From the NCBI GenBank assembly GCA_959347425.1, contig OY365741.1:1946501-2010500 (forward strand): DNA of 64,000 nt. The letters run 5' to 3'. The translations under genes were made by a program, and so were the position numbers. This document shows positions 30,953 through 39,443 of this stretch, piece by piece (within the stretch, counting starts at the first letter, position 1; the number at the start of each line of letters is the position of its first letter). The notes below the pieces were generated by a model, which saw only the letters and a program-made list of their open reading frames with translations, was not told where the DNA came from and searched no databases. The DNA comes from an uncultured Amylibacter sp. GTDB lineage: Bacteria; Pseudomonadota; Alphaproteobacteria; Rhodobacterales; Rhodobacteraceae.

Positions 30953-32389
30953 TTATTTTGGCGGGTATTTCGCGTGGTAAGCCGCGATAAATTCGCCTAG
31001 CGTCATCTCCGTGCAATTCGGCGATACAACGCAATCACTGGTTGCCATGCCGTCTTCAAACGACAATCCCAGCAGTTTTAATTCATCGCGAATCCAGTCC
31101 GCTTTTTCAAAATCTTTGGACGCACGGGCGGCTTGGCGTAGGGTGGTGATGGTGGTTATGTGATCTTGCACGGCATCGGCTATGTCGGCTTTGCTATAGT
31201 GGTCAAGCCCCAAAATCGCTAGGCTTGGCAAAATCATCGCCCGTGCACCTGCGTCTTTTTGCGCCAACCGCGCCAGCTCGTCCATCGCGGACAGAGCCAA
31301 AGGCGTGTTCAAATCATCAGCCAAAGCATCCAAAACGGGGGGGTAAATGTGGCTGGTCGCACAATCCGCCAATTCCAGCCATTTTTGCAATTTCGCCTCG
31401 GCTTCCTCTGCCTTTGCATCGCTCCAATCCATCGGTTTGCGATAGTGCGTCATAAGATAAACATAGCGAATAACCGCGCCGTGATAGCCCCGTTCCAGCA
31501 GGTCGCGCACGGTGAAAAAATTGCCCAGCGATTTGGACATTTTGCGCCCTTCCACTTGCAACATTTCGTTGTGCATCCAAACATTAGCCATCTTGGCTTC
31601 GCCAGAACAGGCGCAGCTCTGCGCGATTTCGTTTTCATGGTGGGGGAATTGCAAATCCAAACCACCGCCGTGGATATCAAACACCGCGCCGAACAAAGCC
31701 CGCGCCATTGCCGAACATTCAATATGCCAGCCCGGACGACCACGCCCAGGGCTTTTCCCCCAGGGGCTGTCCCAGCCTGGTTCGGTCGGGGCGGACGGTT
31801 TCCACAAAACAAAATCGGCGGGATCGTCTTTATAGGATGCGATTTCAACCCGCTCCCCCGCGCGGATTGTTTCCAAAGATTGCCCCGATAAAACACCATA
31901 ATTATTATGTTTATCGTATTTTTGAACTCTAAACAAAACATGCCCTTCGCCTTCGCTCACAGCGGGGTAGGCGAAACCGCGAGTAATTAGCTCCGCAATC
32001 ATGTCCTGCATTTGTTGGATATAATCGGTCGCACGGGGTTTTTCGTTGGGCTGTAAAGCGCCAATCGCCTCCATATCTTCCTCATACCAGCGAATAGTTT
32101 TGCTGGTAATATCCGCAATCGGCTCGTTTTTATCCTGCGCGGCGGTGATGATTTTATCATCCACATCGGTGTAGTTACGGGCGTAAATCACTGATTTTTC
32201 ACCATAAACTTCGCAGAGCAACCGATACAGCATATCAAACACAACCACGGTTCTGGCGTTGCCAATATGGGCGCGGTCATAGACCGTGGGGCCGCAAACA
32301 TACATCCGCACCTTGCCCGAATCTATCGGGGTGAAGGGTTCTTTTTTGCGGTTAAGGTTGTTATACAAGCGTATTTTATGGTCGGTCAT
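30953..32389 (-). CDS. cysS: Cysteinyl-tRNA synthetase
   Basis: The 478-residue class I synthetase has the HIGH motif (YDRAHIGNART) near residue 40 and KMSKS near residue 280. Zinc ligands include the Cys in MYVCGPTVYD, the Cys in GWHIECSAM, and the His/Glu of PHHENEIAQS. Length is close to the family norm. The C-terminal anticodon-binding region is present (ASKDFEKADWIRDEL), and a short C-terminal extension follows. The gene is monocistronic as far as can be seen. Confidence 0.97.
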   Translation of the reverse strand: MTDHKIRLYNNLNRKKEPFTPIDSGKVRMYVCGPTVYDRAHIGNARTVVVFDMLYRLLCEVYGEKSVIYARNYTDVDDKIITAAQDKNEPIADITSKTIRWYEEDMEAIGALQPNEKPRATDYIQQMQDMIAELITRGFAYPAVSEGEGHVLFRVQKYDKHNNYGVLSGQSLETIRAGERVEIASYKDDPADFVLWKPSAPTEPGWDSPWGKSPGRGRPGWHIECSAMARALFGAVFDIHGGGLDLQFPHHENEIAQSCACSGEAKMANVWMHNEMLQVEGRKMSKSLGNFFTVRDLLERGYHGAVIRYVYLMTHYRKPMDWSDAKAEEAEAKLQKWLELADCATSHIYPPVLDALADDLNTPLALSAMDELARLAQKDAGARAMILPSLAILGLDHYSKADIADAVQDHITTITTLRQAARASKDFEKADWIRDELKLLGLSFEDGMATSDCVVSPNCTEMTLGEFIAAYHAKYPPK

Positions 32390-32443
32390 GGCGGGGATTT
32401 AGCCGAAAATGGGGGGAAAGGCAAGAGGTTTTTAGGCGGTCTT

Positions 32444-33106
32444 TTATCCGTCCTTTAACCCTAAATTTTCACGAATAAACGCGATGGCAAGAGCCAGAGA
32501 CTCTGGCGCGATACTATGCCCCGCACCCGCGCTCGTGTGTGTTTGAACGGTGAAACCAGCCCCGATTAACGCGTTTTTCGCCAGCTCCATTTCCGCGTAA
32601 TCCACCACTTCGTCCTTATCACCATGCGCCAAAAACACGGGCGGACGGGCGCGGGTTTTCGCCGATAATTCGTCCGCAAACAGCAACCGTCCAGAAAATC
32701 CAACGACCCCAGCAACGGGCTCTGCACGGCGGGGTGCGATATGCAACGCCATCATGCACCCTTGAGAAAAGCCAAACAAAACAATACGTTCAGCAGGGAT
32801 ATTAAAGTCCCGCGAAGCCTTATCCAGCCAATTATGCAACGCATCAATGGACACCCGCATTTGGGATTCGGCGAACGAAATCTCACTGCCATCAAACGCG
32901 GGTATAGCAAACCACGCCCGCCCCAATGGGTTGATTAAACACGGATGGGGCGCGTCTGGCGCGGCAAAAATAGTATCTGGCAAATCGTCCCCCATGACTT
33001 GCCCCAAGCCCAGCAAATCCTGTCCATCCGCGCCGTAGCCGTGCAGAAACACGACCATAAACCGCGCGGATTCCGCGTCGCCCAAAATTTTCACATCCAA
33101 GGTCAT
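32444..33106 (-). CDS. Carboxylesterase/phospholipase-like alpha/beta hydrolase
   Basis: The protein has about 220 residues. FLHGYGADGQDL forms the oxyanion region, GFSQGC carries the nucleophilic Ser, the acid Asp is likely in HGDKDEVVD, and the catalytic His in GAGHSIAPE. This is the phospholipase/carboxylesterase (acyl-protein thioesterase-like) family; the natural substrate is unknown. I take the ATG at 33106 as the start. Its ATGA overlaps the stop codon of the upstream glycosylase gene, so translation is probably coupled. A longer frame beginning at 33184 would lie inside that gene and is not needed. Confidence 0.88.
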   Translation of the reverse strand: MTLDVKILGDAESARFMVVFLHGYGADGQDLLGLGQVMGDDLPDTIFAAPDAPHPCLINPLGRAWFAIPAFDGSEISFAESQMRVSIDALHNWLDKASRDFNIPAERIVLFGFSQGCMMALHIAPRRAEPVAGVVGFSGRLLFADELSAKTRARPPVFLAHGDKDEVVDYAEMELAKNALIGAGFTVQTHTSAGAGHSIAPESLALAIAFIRENLGLKDG

Positions 33107-33726
33107 CGTATCCCCTCCCGTTCTTTTGCCACGCGATAATACGCCCATAGGATTTGGGCGGCAACACTGCGCCAAGGTTGCCATTTTTCCGCCATAGCAA
33201 CCAGTTGTTTTTCGGAAGGGCGGTCAGCCAGTTTAAATAACATTCGAGCGGATTCTTGCAGTGCCAAATCACCGGCGGGCAGAATGTCGCTGTACCCAAG
33301 GGAAAACATCACGTAAATTTCGGCACTCCACCGCCCGATACCTGTAATAGCCTGTAATTGCGCCATAATATCGGCAACGGGCAGGGCGTGCAAGGCGGGG
33401 TAATCCAACCGCGCCTCTGCCAAAGCCTTGGCATAGCGGATTTTCGGGCGGGACAGCCCGCAGGCACGCAACGACTCCTCGCTCGCTTTGAGAATACTAT
33501 CAGGGTTTGTCATCCCCGCGGTTTCCAGCCGTCCCCATATCGCATTCGCCGAGGCAACCGATAATTGTTGCGAGCAAATCGTATCCAGCAAGGCAGGAAA
33601 CCCATCCGTGCGAGTGCGCAGGGGCAGGGGGGTTATGTCGGGCAGAATCGCGGCAAAGGCGGGCTCTATATTAGCCAGAGCGTCCGCGCCGTTTTGCAGG
33701 TCTTTTGTGGTTTTTATTTTGTGCAT
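33103..33726 (-). CDS. DNA-3-methyladenine glycosylase II (AlkA-like HhH-GPD)
   Basis: The 207-residue protein belongs to the HhH-GPD superfamily. The helix-hairpin-helix reads AITGIGRWSAEIYVMFSLG, followed by PAGDLAL with the catalytic Asp. There is no Lys at the beta-lyase position and no C-terminal iron-sulfur Cys cluster, so a monofunctional alkylbase glycosylase is expected. An early block (TICSQQLSVASANAIWGRL) is also typical. It is shorter than E. coli AlkA and lacks that protein's N-terminal domain, like other short alphaproteobacterial versions. It is coupled by a four-base overlap to the downstream esterase. Confidence 0.92.
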   Translation of the reverse strand: MHKIKTTKDLQNGADALANIEPAFAAILPDITPLPLRTRTDGFPALLDTICSQQLSVASANAIWGRLETAGMTNPDSILKASEESLRACGLSRPKIRYAKALAEARLDYPALHALPVADIMAQLQAITGIGRWSAEIYVMFSLGYSDILPAGDLALQESARMLFKLADRPSEKQLVAMAEKWQPWRSVAAQILWAYYRVAKEREGIR

Positions 33727-33911
33727 GGGGGATTATTTGGATTATTTTTGTGGGAAAGTCAAATGGGGGTGAAAAATAGAGGTTTGCCCCAAAGATTAAA
33801 AGAATGTGAAAAACGCCCCGAAAAACACGAAAAAACGCTTGCAATAGTGGCGGAATTTTATAGTATCACTTTATATACTTTTGAAAAATGTAAATAACCA
33901 GTTAGAAAATT

Positions 33912-34670
33912 ATGTCTGATAAAAGCACAATAGAATGGACGGACGCAACATGGAATCCAATAACAGGTTGCACAAAAATTAGTTTGGGTTGCGATAATTG
34001 CTATGCAGAACGGTTCTCTGAACGTTTTAGGGGGGTTGCTGGGCATCCTTTTGAGCCTGGATTTGATTTAACTCTACGTCCTGAACGGCTTTTACAACCG
34101 CTTGCATGGAAAAAACCGCGCATGATTTTTGTCAATTCCATGAGTGATTTATTCCATAAAGAAATTCCACAAGACTATATCTCAAAAGTCTTTGAAACGA
34201 TGGAAAATGCAAATTGGCATGTTTATCAAATTCTTACAAAACGTAGTTCCTTGATGCAAAAATTTATCAATAAAAGATATACGGAACGCCCGTCTCCCGC
34301 TCATATGTGGTTTGGTGTTTCTATTGAAAACAGTGGAACTAAATCTCGTATAAAGCATTTGCAAAAAACCAATGCAAGTGTAAGATTTCTTTCTGTAGAG
34401 CCTTTAATTGGTCCCGTTGGAAAATTAGAACTAGACGGTATTAGTTGGACTATTGTCGGTGGTGAAAGCGGACCAGGTTCGCGCCCTATGGAGCCAGAAT
34501 GGGCTTTAGATGTGCGCAATCAATGCGTGAAAGCAAAAGTTGCTTTTTTCTTTAAGCAATGGGGGGGCAGAACGCCAAAAACAGGTGGCAGGTTATTGGA
34601 AGGTAAAGAGTGGAATGAATTTCCCCGTCAATTACATGTACATAAAAAAGAGATGGGACTTGCGGTATGA
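33912..34670 (+). CDS. DUF5131 (phage Gp37/Gp68-like) three-Cys-motif protein
   Basis: The 252-residue protein starts STIEWTDATWNPITGC and has Cys20-x6-Cys27-x2-Cys30 followed by YAE, then PRMIFVNSMSDLFH, WHVYQILTKR, WFGVSIEN, RFLSVEPLIGP and WTIVGGESG. This matches the Gp37/Gp68 (DUF5131) family, whose three-Cys motif and fold resemble radical-SAM enzymes; the chemistry is unknown. The 3' end overlaps the partner gene by ATGA. Base composition is far more AT-rich than that of the flanking alkA-like and cobK genes, which points to horizontal acquisition. It is not part of a visible prophage. Confidence 0.9.
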   Translation: MSDKSTIEWTDATWNPITGCTKISLGCDNCYAERFSERFRGVAGHPFEPGFDLTLRPERLLQPLAWKKPRMIFVNSMSDLFHKEIPQDYISKVFETMENANWHVYQILTKRSSLMQKFINKRYTERPSPAHMWFGVSIENSGTKSRIKHLQKTNASVRFLSVEPLIGPVGKLELDGISWTIVGGESGPGSRPMEPEWALDVRNQCVKAKVAFFFKQWGGRTPKTGGRLLEGKEWNEFPRQLHVHKKEMGLAV

Positions 34671-35563
34671 GTAAAGAACCACTTACACCAGAAGTTGGTC
34701 CGTGGGCAAAAGAAAAGCTGGAAAGGCTTCGGCAGTATCTTGATGCCTATACAAAAATATTACGTAGCTTCAAATATATTACGGGTTATGTTTATATTGA
34801 TGCCTTTGCAGGCACTACGATGGCAAAAATTAGAACAAAAAAGCAAACGGAACAAGAAAAAGACACCTTGCTTCTTTTTGAATTGCCAGAATATGCCGAA
34901 TATATCAAGGGTTCTCCTAGAGTTGCATTAGATCTCGATCATCCATTTACACAATATGTTTTTGTTGAACTTGATAAAAGAAGAGTGAAGGAATTAGAAA
35001 AACTCAACGAAGAGTATCCTAAAAGAAATATTAAGATTCGTGAACAAGATTGCAATGAATACTTGCAAGATCTATTAAAAAAGAAAGTGCAGTGGAATAA
35101 GTGGCGCGGGTTTGTTTTTTTAGACCCATATGGCGCAGATGTGCCGTGGGAAACAGTTGCCGCATTGGGGGCTGCTAAGTCGTTTGAGGTGCTTATTAAT
35201 TTTCCATGGATGGCAATTACACGCATGGCAAACAATAATAGTCATATACTTGAACAGAATAAAGAGCGTCTTGATCTTTATTTTGGAACAACGGAATGGT
35301 TTGATGTTATGTATGAAAAGAAAACAGACTGGATATCTGATAAAGTACATAAAAGACCAGAGGCAGTAGAATTAGTGCTTGATTGGTATACAAAGCGACT
35401 TAAAGAAACGTTTGGTCTTGTTTCAACACCGCGCCCAATTAGAGATACAAAAGGTAGGCTGCTTTACTACCTGATATGGGCAGGTAGGCATCCTAAGGGA
35501 CATGAGGTTGCAGAGTATATTTTAGGTCGCGATAACTATAAACCACAAAAAAAATTACTTTAA
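34667..35563 (+). CDS. tcmP: Three-Cys-motif partner protein TcmP
   Basis: The 298-residue protein is the usual genomic partner of DUF5131 proteins. It starts at an ATG overlapping the DUF5131 stop, so the pair is translationally coupled. Motifs resemble a Rossmann methyltransferase: YIDAFAGTT at about residues 43-51 (motif I-like), FVELD near 99-103, DCNEYLQDLL near 128-137 and GFVFLDPYG near 148-156 (motif IV-like). A later block reads VLINFPWMAITRMANN. A methyltransferase fold is inferred; no activity is established to my knowledge. Like its partner it is AT-rich, and it ends shortly before the convergent cobK. Confidence 0.88.
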   Translation: MSKEPLTPEVGPWAKEKLERLRQYLDAYTKILRSFKYITGYVYIDAFAGTTMAKIRTKKQTEQEKDTLLLFELPEYAEYIKGSPRVALDLDHPFTQYVFVELDKRRVKELEKLNEEYPKRNIKIREQDCNEYLQDLLKKKVQWNKWRGFVFLDPYGADVPWETVAALGAAKSFEVLINFPWMAITRMANNNSHILEQNKERLDLYFGTTEWFDVMYEKKTDWISDKVHKRPEAVELVLDWYTKRLKETFGLVSTPRPIRDTKGRLLYYLIWAGRHPKGHEVAEYILGRDNYKPQKKLL

Positions 35564-35621
35564 TAATTAACCTATAAAACAAGAATACCCCCCATGTCCA
35601 ACAGCCAATAACTAACGCGGG

Positions 35622-36350
35622 CTAATCCCCATTAACGTGGGACATTAACGGGGCTATCGCCTCAAATATAACCACGTTTTTGGGACGCACGGGCGGGTTT
35701 ATCATGGCAATGGGCAACCCCAATTCGCGGGCGGCGTGGATTTTTGCCACTCCCCCCGCGCCCCCTGCGTTCTTTATCAATAGCCAATCAATGTTTAACC
35801 TTTTGAACAACGCCGACTCCGCCGTGGGGGTAAAAGGCGGACGTGCCACTATAAATTCCCCGTTTTCATAGGGAAAGGGCGCATCGGGTTCCTCTATCAA
35901 TCGCAAAACAATATGGCGACTTGCGGATAAATCCGCCAGAGCAGGCAGGCTACCCCGCCCAGTTGCCGCAAAAATCCGCACTCCATCGGGGATAATCTGG
36001 GGAAGACCCGCATAGCTATCGGTTCTATGCCAATCATCCCCCGCCTGCGCAACCCAAGGCGGGCGGGTCAACATCGCGTATTTTATGCCAGCCTCACGGC
36101 ACACATTCACCGCCGTATTGGTGATGATTTCGGCAAAGGGATGGGTCGCATCAATGACCATATCAATCCGCTCCTGCCTGATATAATCCGCCAAACCCTG
36201 CGCCCCGCCAAACCCGCCAATACGGGTTGGCACGCCCAAATCCGCGGGCGAGCGTACCGCCCCCGCCAAGGAAGCAATGATATCATGGGTGTGAAGGTGC
36301 GCAATAACCTCCCGTGCTTGCGTCGTGCCTGCCAGCACCAAAATACGCAT
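35622..36350 (-). CDS. cobK: Precorrin-6A reductase CobK/CbiJ
   Basis: The roughly 242-residue protein reduces precorrin-6A (or its cobalt form) in cobalamin synthesis. It begins ILVLAGTTQAREVIAHL, a nucleotide-binding start typical of the family, and carries DATHPFAEIITNTA and the C-terminal LLIKNAGGAGGVAKIHAARELGLPI-type region. The ATG at 36350 shares one base with the cbiD stop (TGATG); a GTG at 36353 is an alternative start. The gene is coupled downstream of cbiD. No other corrin-ring genes lie in the window, so the remainder of the pathway must be elsewhere or missing. Confidence 0.92.
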   Translation of the reverse strand: MRILVLAGTTQAREVIAHLHTHDIIASLAGAVRSPADLGVPTRIGGFGGAQGLADYIRQERIDMVIDATHPFAEIITNTAVNVCREAGIKYAMLTRPPWVAQAGDDWHRTDSYAGLPQIIPDGVRIFAATGRGSLPALADLSASRHIVLRLIEEPDAPFPYENGEFIVARPPFTPTAESALFKRLNIDWLLIKNAGGAGGVAKIHAARELGLPIAMINPPVRPKNVVIFEAIAPLMSHVNGD

Positions 36351-37414
36351 CACGCACGCCCCATGATTGTGCCGTCTCTGTTAATGACCACAACGTCTAT
36401 CTGTTTGATTTTATCGCGGGATTGCCGTGTGGCTTGGGTTTTCACCTGCCCGGCGATTGCGTTTGCCAGTGGCGCACCCGTGCGTTCCAATGCTTCCAGT
36501 GCGGTATTCGCATCGGACACATCCGCCAATCCCAACGAGACCGACAACCGCCCCAGTGCGGCAAAATCCACCTGCGAGCGGCCCGAGTGCAAATCCACCG
36601 CCCCCTGCGCCATTTTCACCATTTTACCGATACCCCCGCCAATCGTCAAACGAGGCACGGGGTGTTTGGCGAGGTATTTCAGCAACCCGCCAGAAAAATC
36701 ACCCATATCCAGCATGGCGTAATCGGGCAGGGTGAACAGGTCTTGTACCGTGCGTTCCGAAGTCGCCCCCGTGCAGGCTCCGACATGGGTTAATCCTTCG
36801 GCGCGGGCGACATCCACGCCTCGGTGGATTGACGCAATCCAAGCCGAACAGGAGAACGGGCGGACTATGCCCGTTGTGCCAAGCACGGACAGCCCGCCGA
36901 TAATGCCTAGCCGTGGGTTCCACGTTTTTAGCGCGATGGTTTCGCCGTTTGGAATGGAAATAGTAATGGCGACATGCGGGGGTTTTCCGTAGATTTCCGC
37001 CATTTCGGTGACGATTTCCCGCATGAATTCGCGCGGTTTGGGGTTTATGGCGGGTTCATTGACGGCTATCGGCAGACCTGCTTTGGTGACCGTGCCAACG
37101 CCTTTTCCTGCGTGGAAAGTGATGGTGGGTTGGGTGTGGGGCTGGACTTTCGCAATGATGAGCGCACCGTGGGTTACATCAGGGTCATCGCCCGCGTCCT
37201 TTATGATACCCGCGGCGCAGTAGTTTTTGCCCGACTCCCAGTGCGTTATGGCAAAGGTCGGCTGTTCGCCCTTTGGCAGAGTTATTGAGACCTCGCGTGG
37301 CCGCCCATCGCCCCATAGCCCAATCAGCGCGGCCTTCACCGCCGCCGTCGCGCACGCACCAGTTGTCCAACCGCGTTTGAGGGTGCGGGTTTTGTCGTTT
37401 CGAATCGTGTCCAT
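36350..37414 (-). CDS. cbiD: Cobalt-precorrin-5B C1-methyltransferase CbiD
   Basis: The 354-residue protein is recognised by LKRGWTTGACATAAVKAAL near the N-terminus and by the conserved segments GVGTVTKAGLPI, EPAINPKPREF, GGLSVLGTTGIV and GACTGATSERT. CbiD methylates C1 during ring contraction in the anaerobic route, but alphaproteobacteria can also carry CbiD with otherwise aerobic-type genes. Length is normal. It is transcribed away from the repeat element that starts about 20 bp upstream of its start codon. I see no cobalamin riboswitch in the short upstream region. Confidence 0.95.
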   Translation of the reverse strand: MDTIRNDKTRTLKRGWTTGACATAAVKAALIGLWGDGRPREVSITLPKGEQPTFAITHWESGKNYCAAGIIKDAGDDPDVTHGALIIAKVQPHTQPTITFHAGKGVGTVTKAGLPIAVNEPAINPKPREFMREIVTEMAEIYGKPPHVAITISIPNGETIALKTWNPRLGIIGGLSVLGTTGIVRPFSCSAWIASIHRGVDVARAEGLTHVGACTGATSERTVQDLFTLPDYAMLDMGDFSGGLLKYLAKHPVPRLTIGGGIGKMVKMAQGAVDLHSGRSQVDFAALGRLSVSLGLADVSDANTALEALERTGAPLANAIAGQVKTQATRQSRDKIKQIDVVVINRDGTIMGRA

Positions 37415-37435
37415 AAGCGGGAGTATAACATTTTT

Positions 37436-37975
37436 ATCAGGAATGGTGAATTGTGAATGGTGAATTATGAATTATGAATTATGAATGGTGAATTATGCCC
37501 TTGCGGGTCTTCGTCATCGCTTACGCGAATGCCGACCAGCATGGTCTTTTGTGCGTAGCCCTCACACAAGGGCAGTTGAACCTGCCCGATAAGACAAAGA
37601 TTCGTGAGGGCATGCCAAAAGCCCTTGGGTTTCAAGACGATAGGGATTCTATAAATTTACTATCTGGAATAACAAGACGGTAAATTGGATTATTTGCAAA
37701 GAATACTTGGGAATTGGTGATGGGTTTGCTCTAAATTTATTTAGGCTTTGCCTAGATGCTAGAACAGGCTTTAGCCATAAAAACCCGTCCGCCCAAGCCT
37801 CGCAGAGGGGTGGGCGGGCGGGAAGCCCGAACGAAGGGGCTTGCCCCGAAGTGAGGGCGCAACAAAAAACCTCTATCCCCAACTCCTAATAACAAACCTC
37901 CAATCCCTAATAACCAATCATTCACCATTCACAATTCACAATTACTTAATCATTAATCACTAATCACTATTGAAC
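37436..37975 (+). repeat. Interspersed element, copy A (forward)
   Basis: About 540 bp without a gene, between cbiD and radA. It opens with an array of GTGAAT/ATGAAT-type units and closes with the inverted counterpart (ATTCACCATTCAC, then AATCACTAATCAC). The core contains several blocks shared with copies B-E: GGTCTTCGTCATCGC, ATGCCAAAAGCCCTT, GGAATAACAAGA, TTTGCAAAGAATACTTGGG, CTCTAAATTTATTTAGGC and GGTGGGCGGGCGGGAAGCCC. Copy A also carries GGGCAGTTGAACCTGCCC, found in inverted orientation and at a different place in copies C and D. Several GC-rich hairpins are visible. No transposase is encoded. Confidence 0.88.
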
Positions 37976-38004
37976 TCCCCCGCGTTTCACGCTACACCCG
38001 CATT

Positions 38005-39441
38005 ATGGCTCGTATAACCGCAACCTTTGTCTGTTCCGCTTGCGGAGCGTCCTATAAAAAATGGGTCGGGCAGTGCGATAAATGCCACCAATGGGACTGT
38101 ATAAATGAGGAAAAACCCCTCGCCACAGGCCCACGCGGTAAAACATTGGGTGCGCAAAAGGGGCAAAAGGTCATCCTAACCGATTTAACCGCGTCAGACA
38201 TCGCCCACACCCGCCTGCTATGCGGCATTGATGAGATGGATCGCGCCTTGGGCGGGGGGTTGGTAGAGGCCTCTGCCGTTCTGCTGGGCGGCGATCCGGG
38301 TATCGGCAAATCCACATTATTACTGCAAATGGGCGCGGCCTTGGCGAATCTTGGGCGCAAAGTCGTTTATATTTCAGGGGAAGAAGCCGCCAGCCAAATA
38401 AAACTCCGCGCCGCGCGATTGGGGTTAAGCGACGCACCGCTATCATTGGCAACCGAAACCAACTTGCGCGATATTCTCACCACCCTAGAGGCCGAAGCCC
38501 CCGATGTCGCCATTTTGGATTCCATCCAAACCCTGTGGGCCGACCATGTGGATTCCGCCCCTGGCTCTGTCACCCAAGTGCGCACGGTCACGCATGAGCT
38601 GGCGAATTTCGCCAAACGCAAGGGGATTTGCGTCATTCTGGTCGGGCATGTCACCAAAGACGGGCAGATTGCTGGACCGCGAGTCGTGGAACATATCGTT
38701 GACACCGTGCTATATTTTGAAGGCGAACGGGGGCATCAATTCCGCATCCTCCGCGCTGTGAAGAATCGCTATGGACCCGCCGATGAAATTGGCGTGTTTG
38801 AAATGACGGGCAAGGGGCTGCAACAGGTGCATAACCCGTCCGAATTGTTTCTGGGTGAGCGCAACAGCCCCAACGCTGGCTCGGTCATTTTCGCGGGGAT
38901 TGAGGGTTCTCGCCCCCTGCTGGTGGAAATTCAGGCGTTGGTCGCGCAATCGCATTTTGCCACACCCCGCCGTGCCGTGGTTGGCTGGGATTCGGCGCGG
39001 TTGGCGATGATTTTGGCAGTTTTGGACGCACGATGTCAGATAAGTTTCGCTGGATTGGATGTTTATTTGAATATCGCGGGCGGTTTGCGGATTTCTGAAA
39101 CGGGTGCGGATTTGGCGGTGGCGGCGGCTCTGGTCTCTGCCCGTGAGAATATCCCCATGCCGAAAGATTCGGTGGTTTTCGGGGAAATAAGCCTGTCAGG
39201 AGGGCTCCGTGCTGTTGGGCAGAACGAAAATCGGTTAAAAGAAGCAAAAAAATTAGGTTTTTCGCAAGCTTTTACCTCTTCGCAGGTGAAAACCTCTGGC
39301 GAATCTGGTATGAGCGTGCATAAGAATGATACAATCGCCGGGTTTGTTGATGGGTGTTTTGAGGATATAAACGCACCCAAAGACCAACAAGGCGGGCAAA
39401 ATAACACTCGACAAAATAACACTGGACAAAGGGACAGATAG
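38005..39441 (+). CDS. radA: DNA repair protein RadA
   Basis: The 478-residue protein has an N-terminal zinc finger (Cys10-x2-Cys13-x10-Cys24-x2-Cys27), a RecA-like ATPase with Walker A GGDPGIGKST, the RadA signature KNRYG (usually KNRFG), and a C-terminal Lon-protease-like domain (DVYLNIAGGLRISETGADLAVAAAL). RadA processes recombination intermediates by promoting branch migration. The Gln/Asn/Thr-rich last 20 residues look like low-complexity growth. It begins the radA-cvpA-purF-SDR cluster common in alphaproteobacteria, two bases ahead of cvpA. No clear Shine-Dalgarno precedes the ATG. Confidence 0.97.
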   Translation: MARITATFVCSACGASYKKWVGQCDKCHQWDCINEEKPLATGPRGKTLGAQKGQKVILTDLTASDIAHTRLLCGIDEMDRALGGGLVEASAVLLGGDPGIGKSTLLLQMGAALANLGRKVVYISGEEAASQIKLRAARLGLSDAPLSLATETNLRDILTTLEAEAPDVAILDSIQTLWADHVDSAPGSVTQVRTVTHELANFAKRKGICVILVGHVTKDGQIAGPRVVEHIVDTVLYFEGERGHQFRILRAVKNRYGPADEIGVFEMTGKGLQQVHNPSELFLGERNSPNAGSVIFAGIEGSRPLLVEIQALVAQSHFATPRRAVVGWDSARLAMILAVLDARCQISFAGLDVYLNIAGGLRISETGADLAVAAALVSARENIPMPKDSVVFGEISLSGGLRAVGQNENRLKEAKKLGFSQAFTSSQVKTSGESGMSVHKNDTIAGFVDGCFEDINAPKDQQGGQNNTRQNNTGQRDR

Positions 39442-39443
39442 GT

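Noticed and set aside
33107..33184. Extended N-terminus for the esterase.
   Set aside because: It lies inside the glycosylase gene; the ATGA-coupled start at 33106 matches the family N-terminus.
33727..35621. Prophage remnant around the Gp37/Gp68-like gene.
   Set aside because: Only the DUF5131 and TcmP genes are present; there are no integrase, structural or lysis genes and no attachment-site repeats that I can see.
37707..37889. A ~60-residue frame starting TTG and conserved in element copies A, B and E (begins GIGD then FALNLFRLCLDA).
   Set aside because: The frame is interrupted in copy D and absent from the shortened copy C, has no ribosome binding site, and its conservation follows from conservation of the DNA repeat itself.
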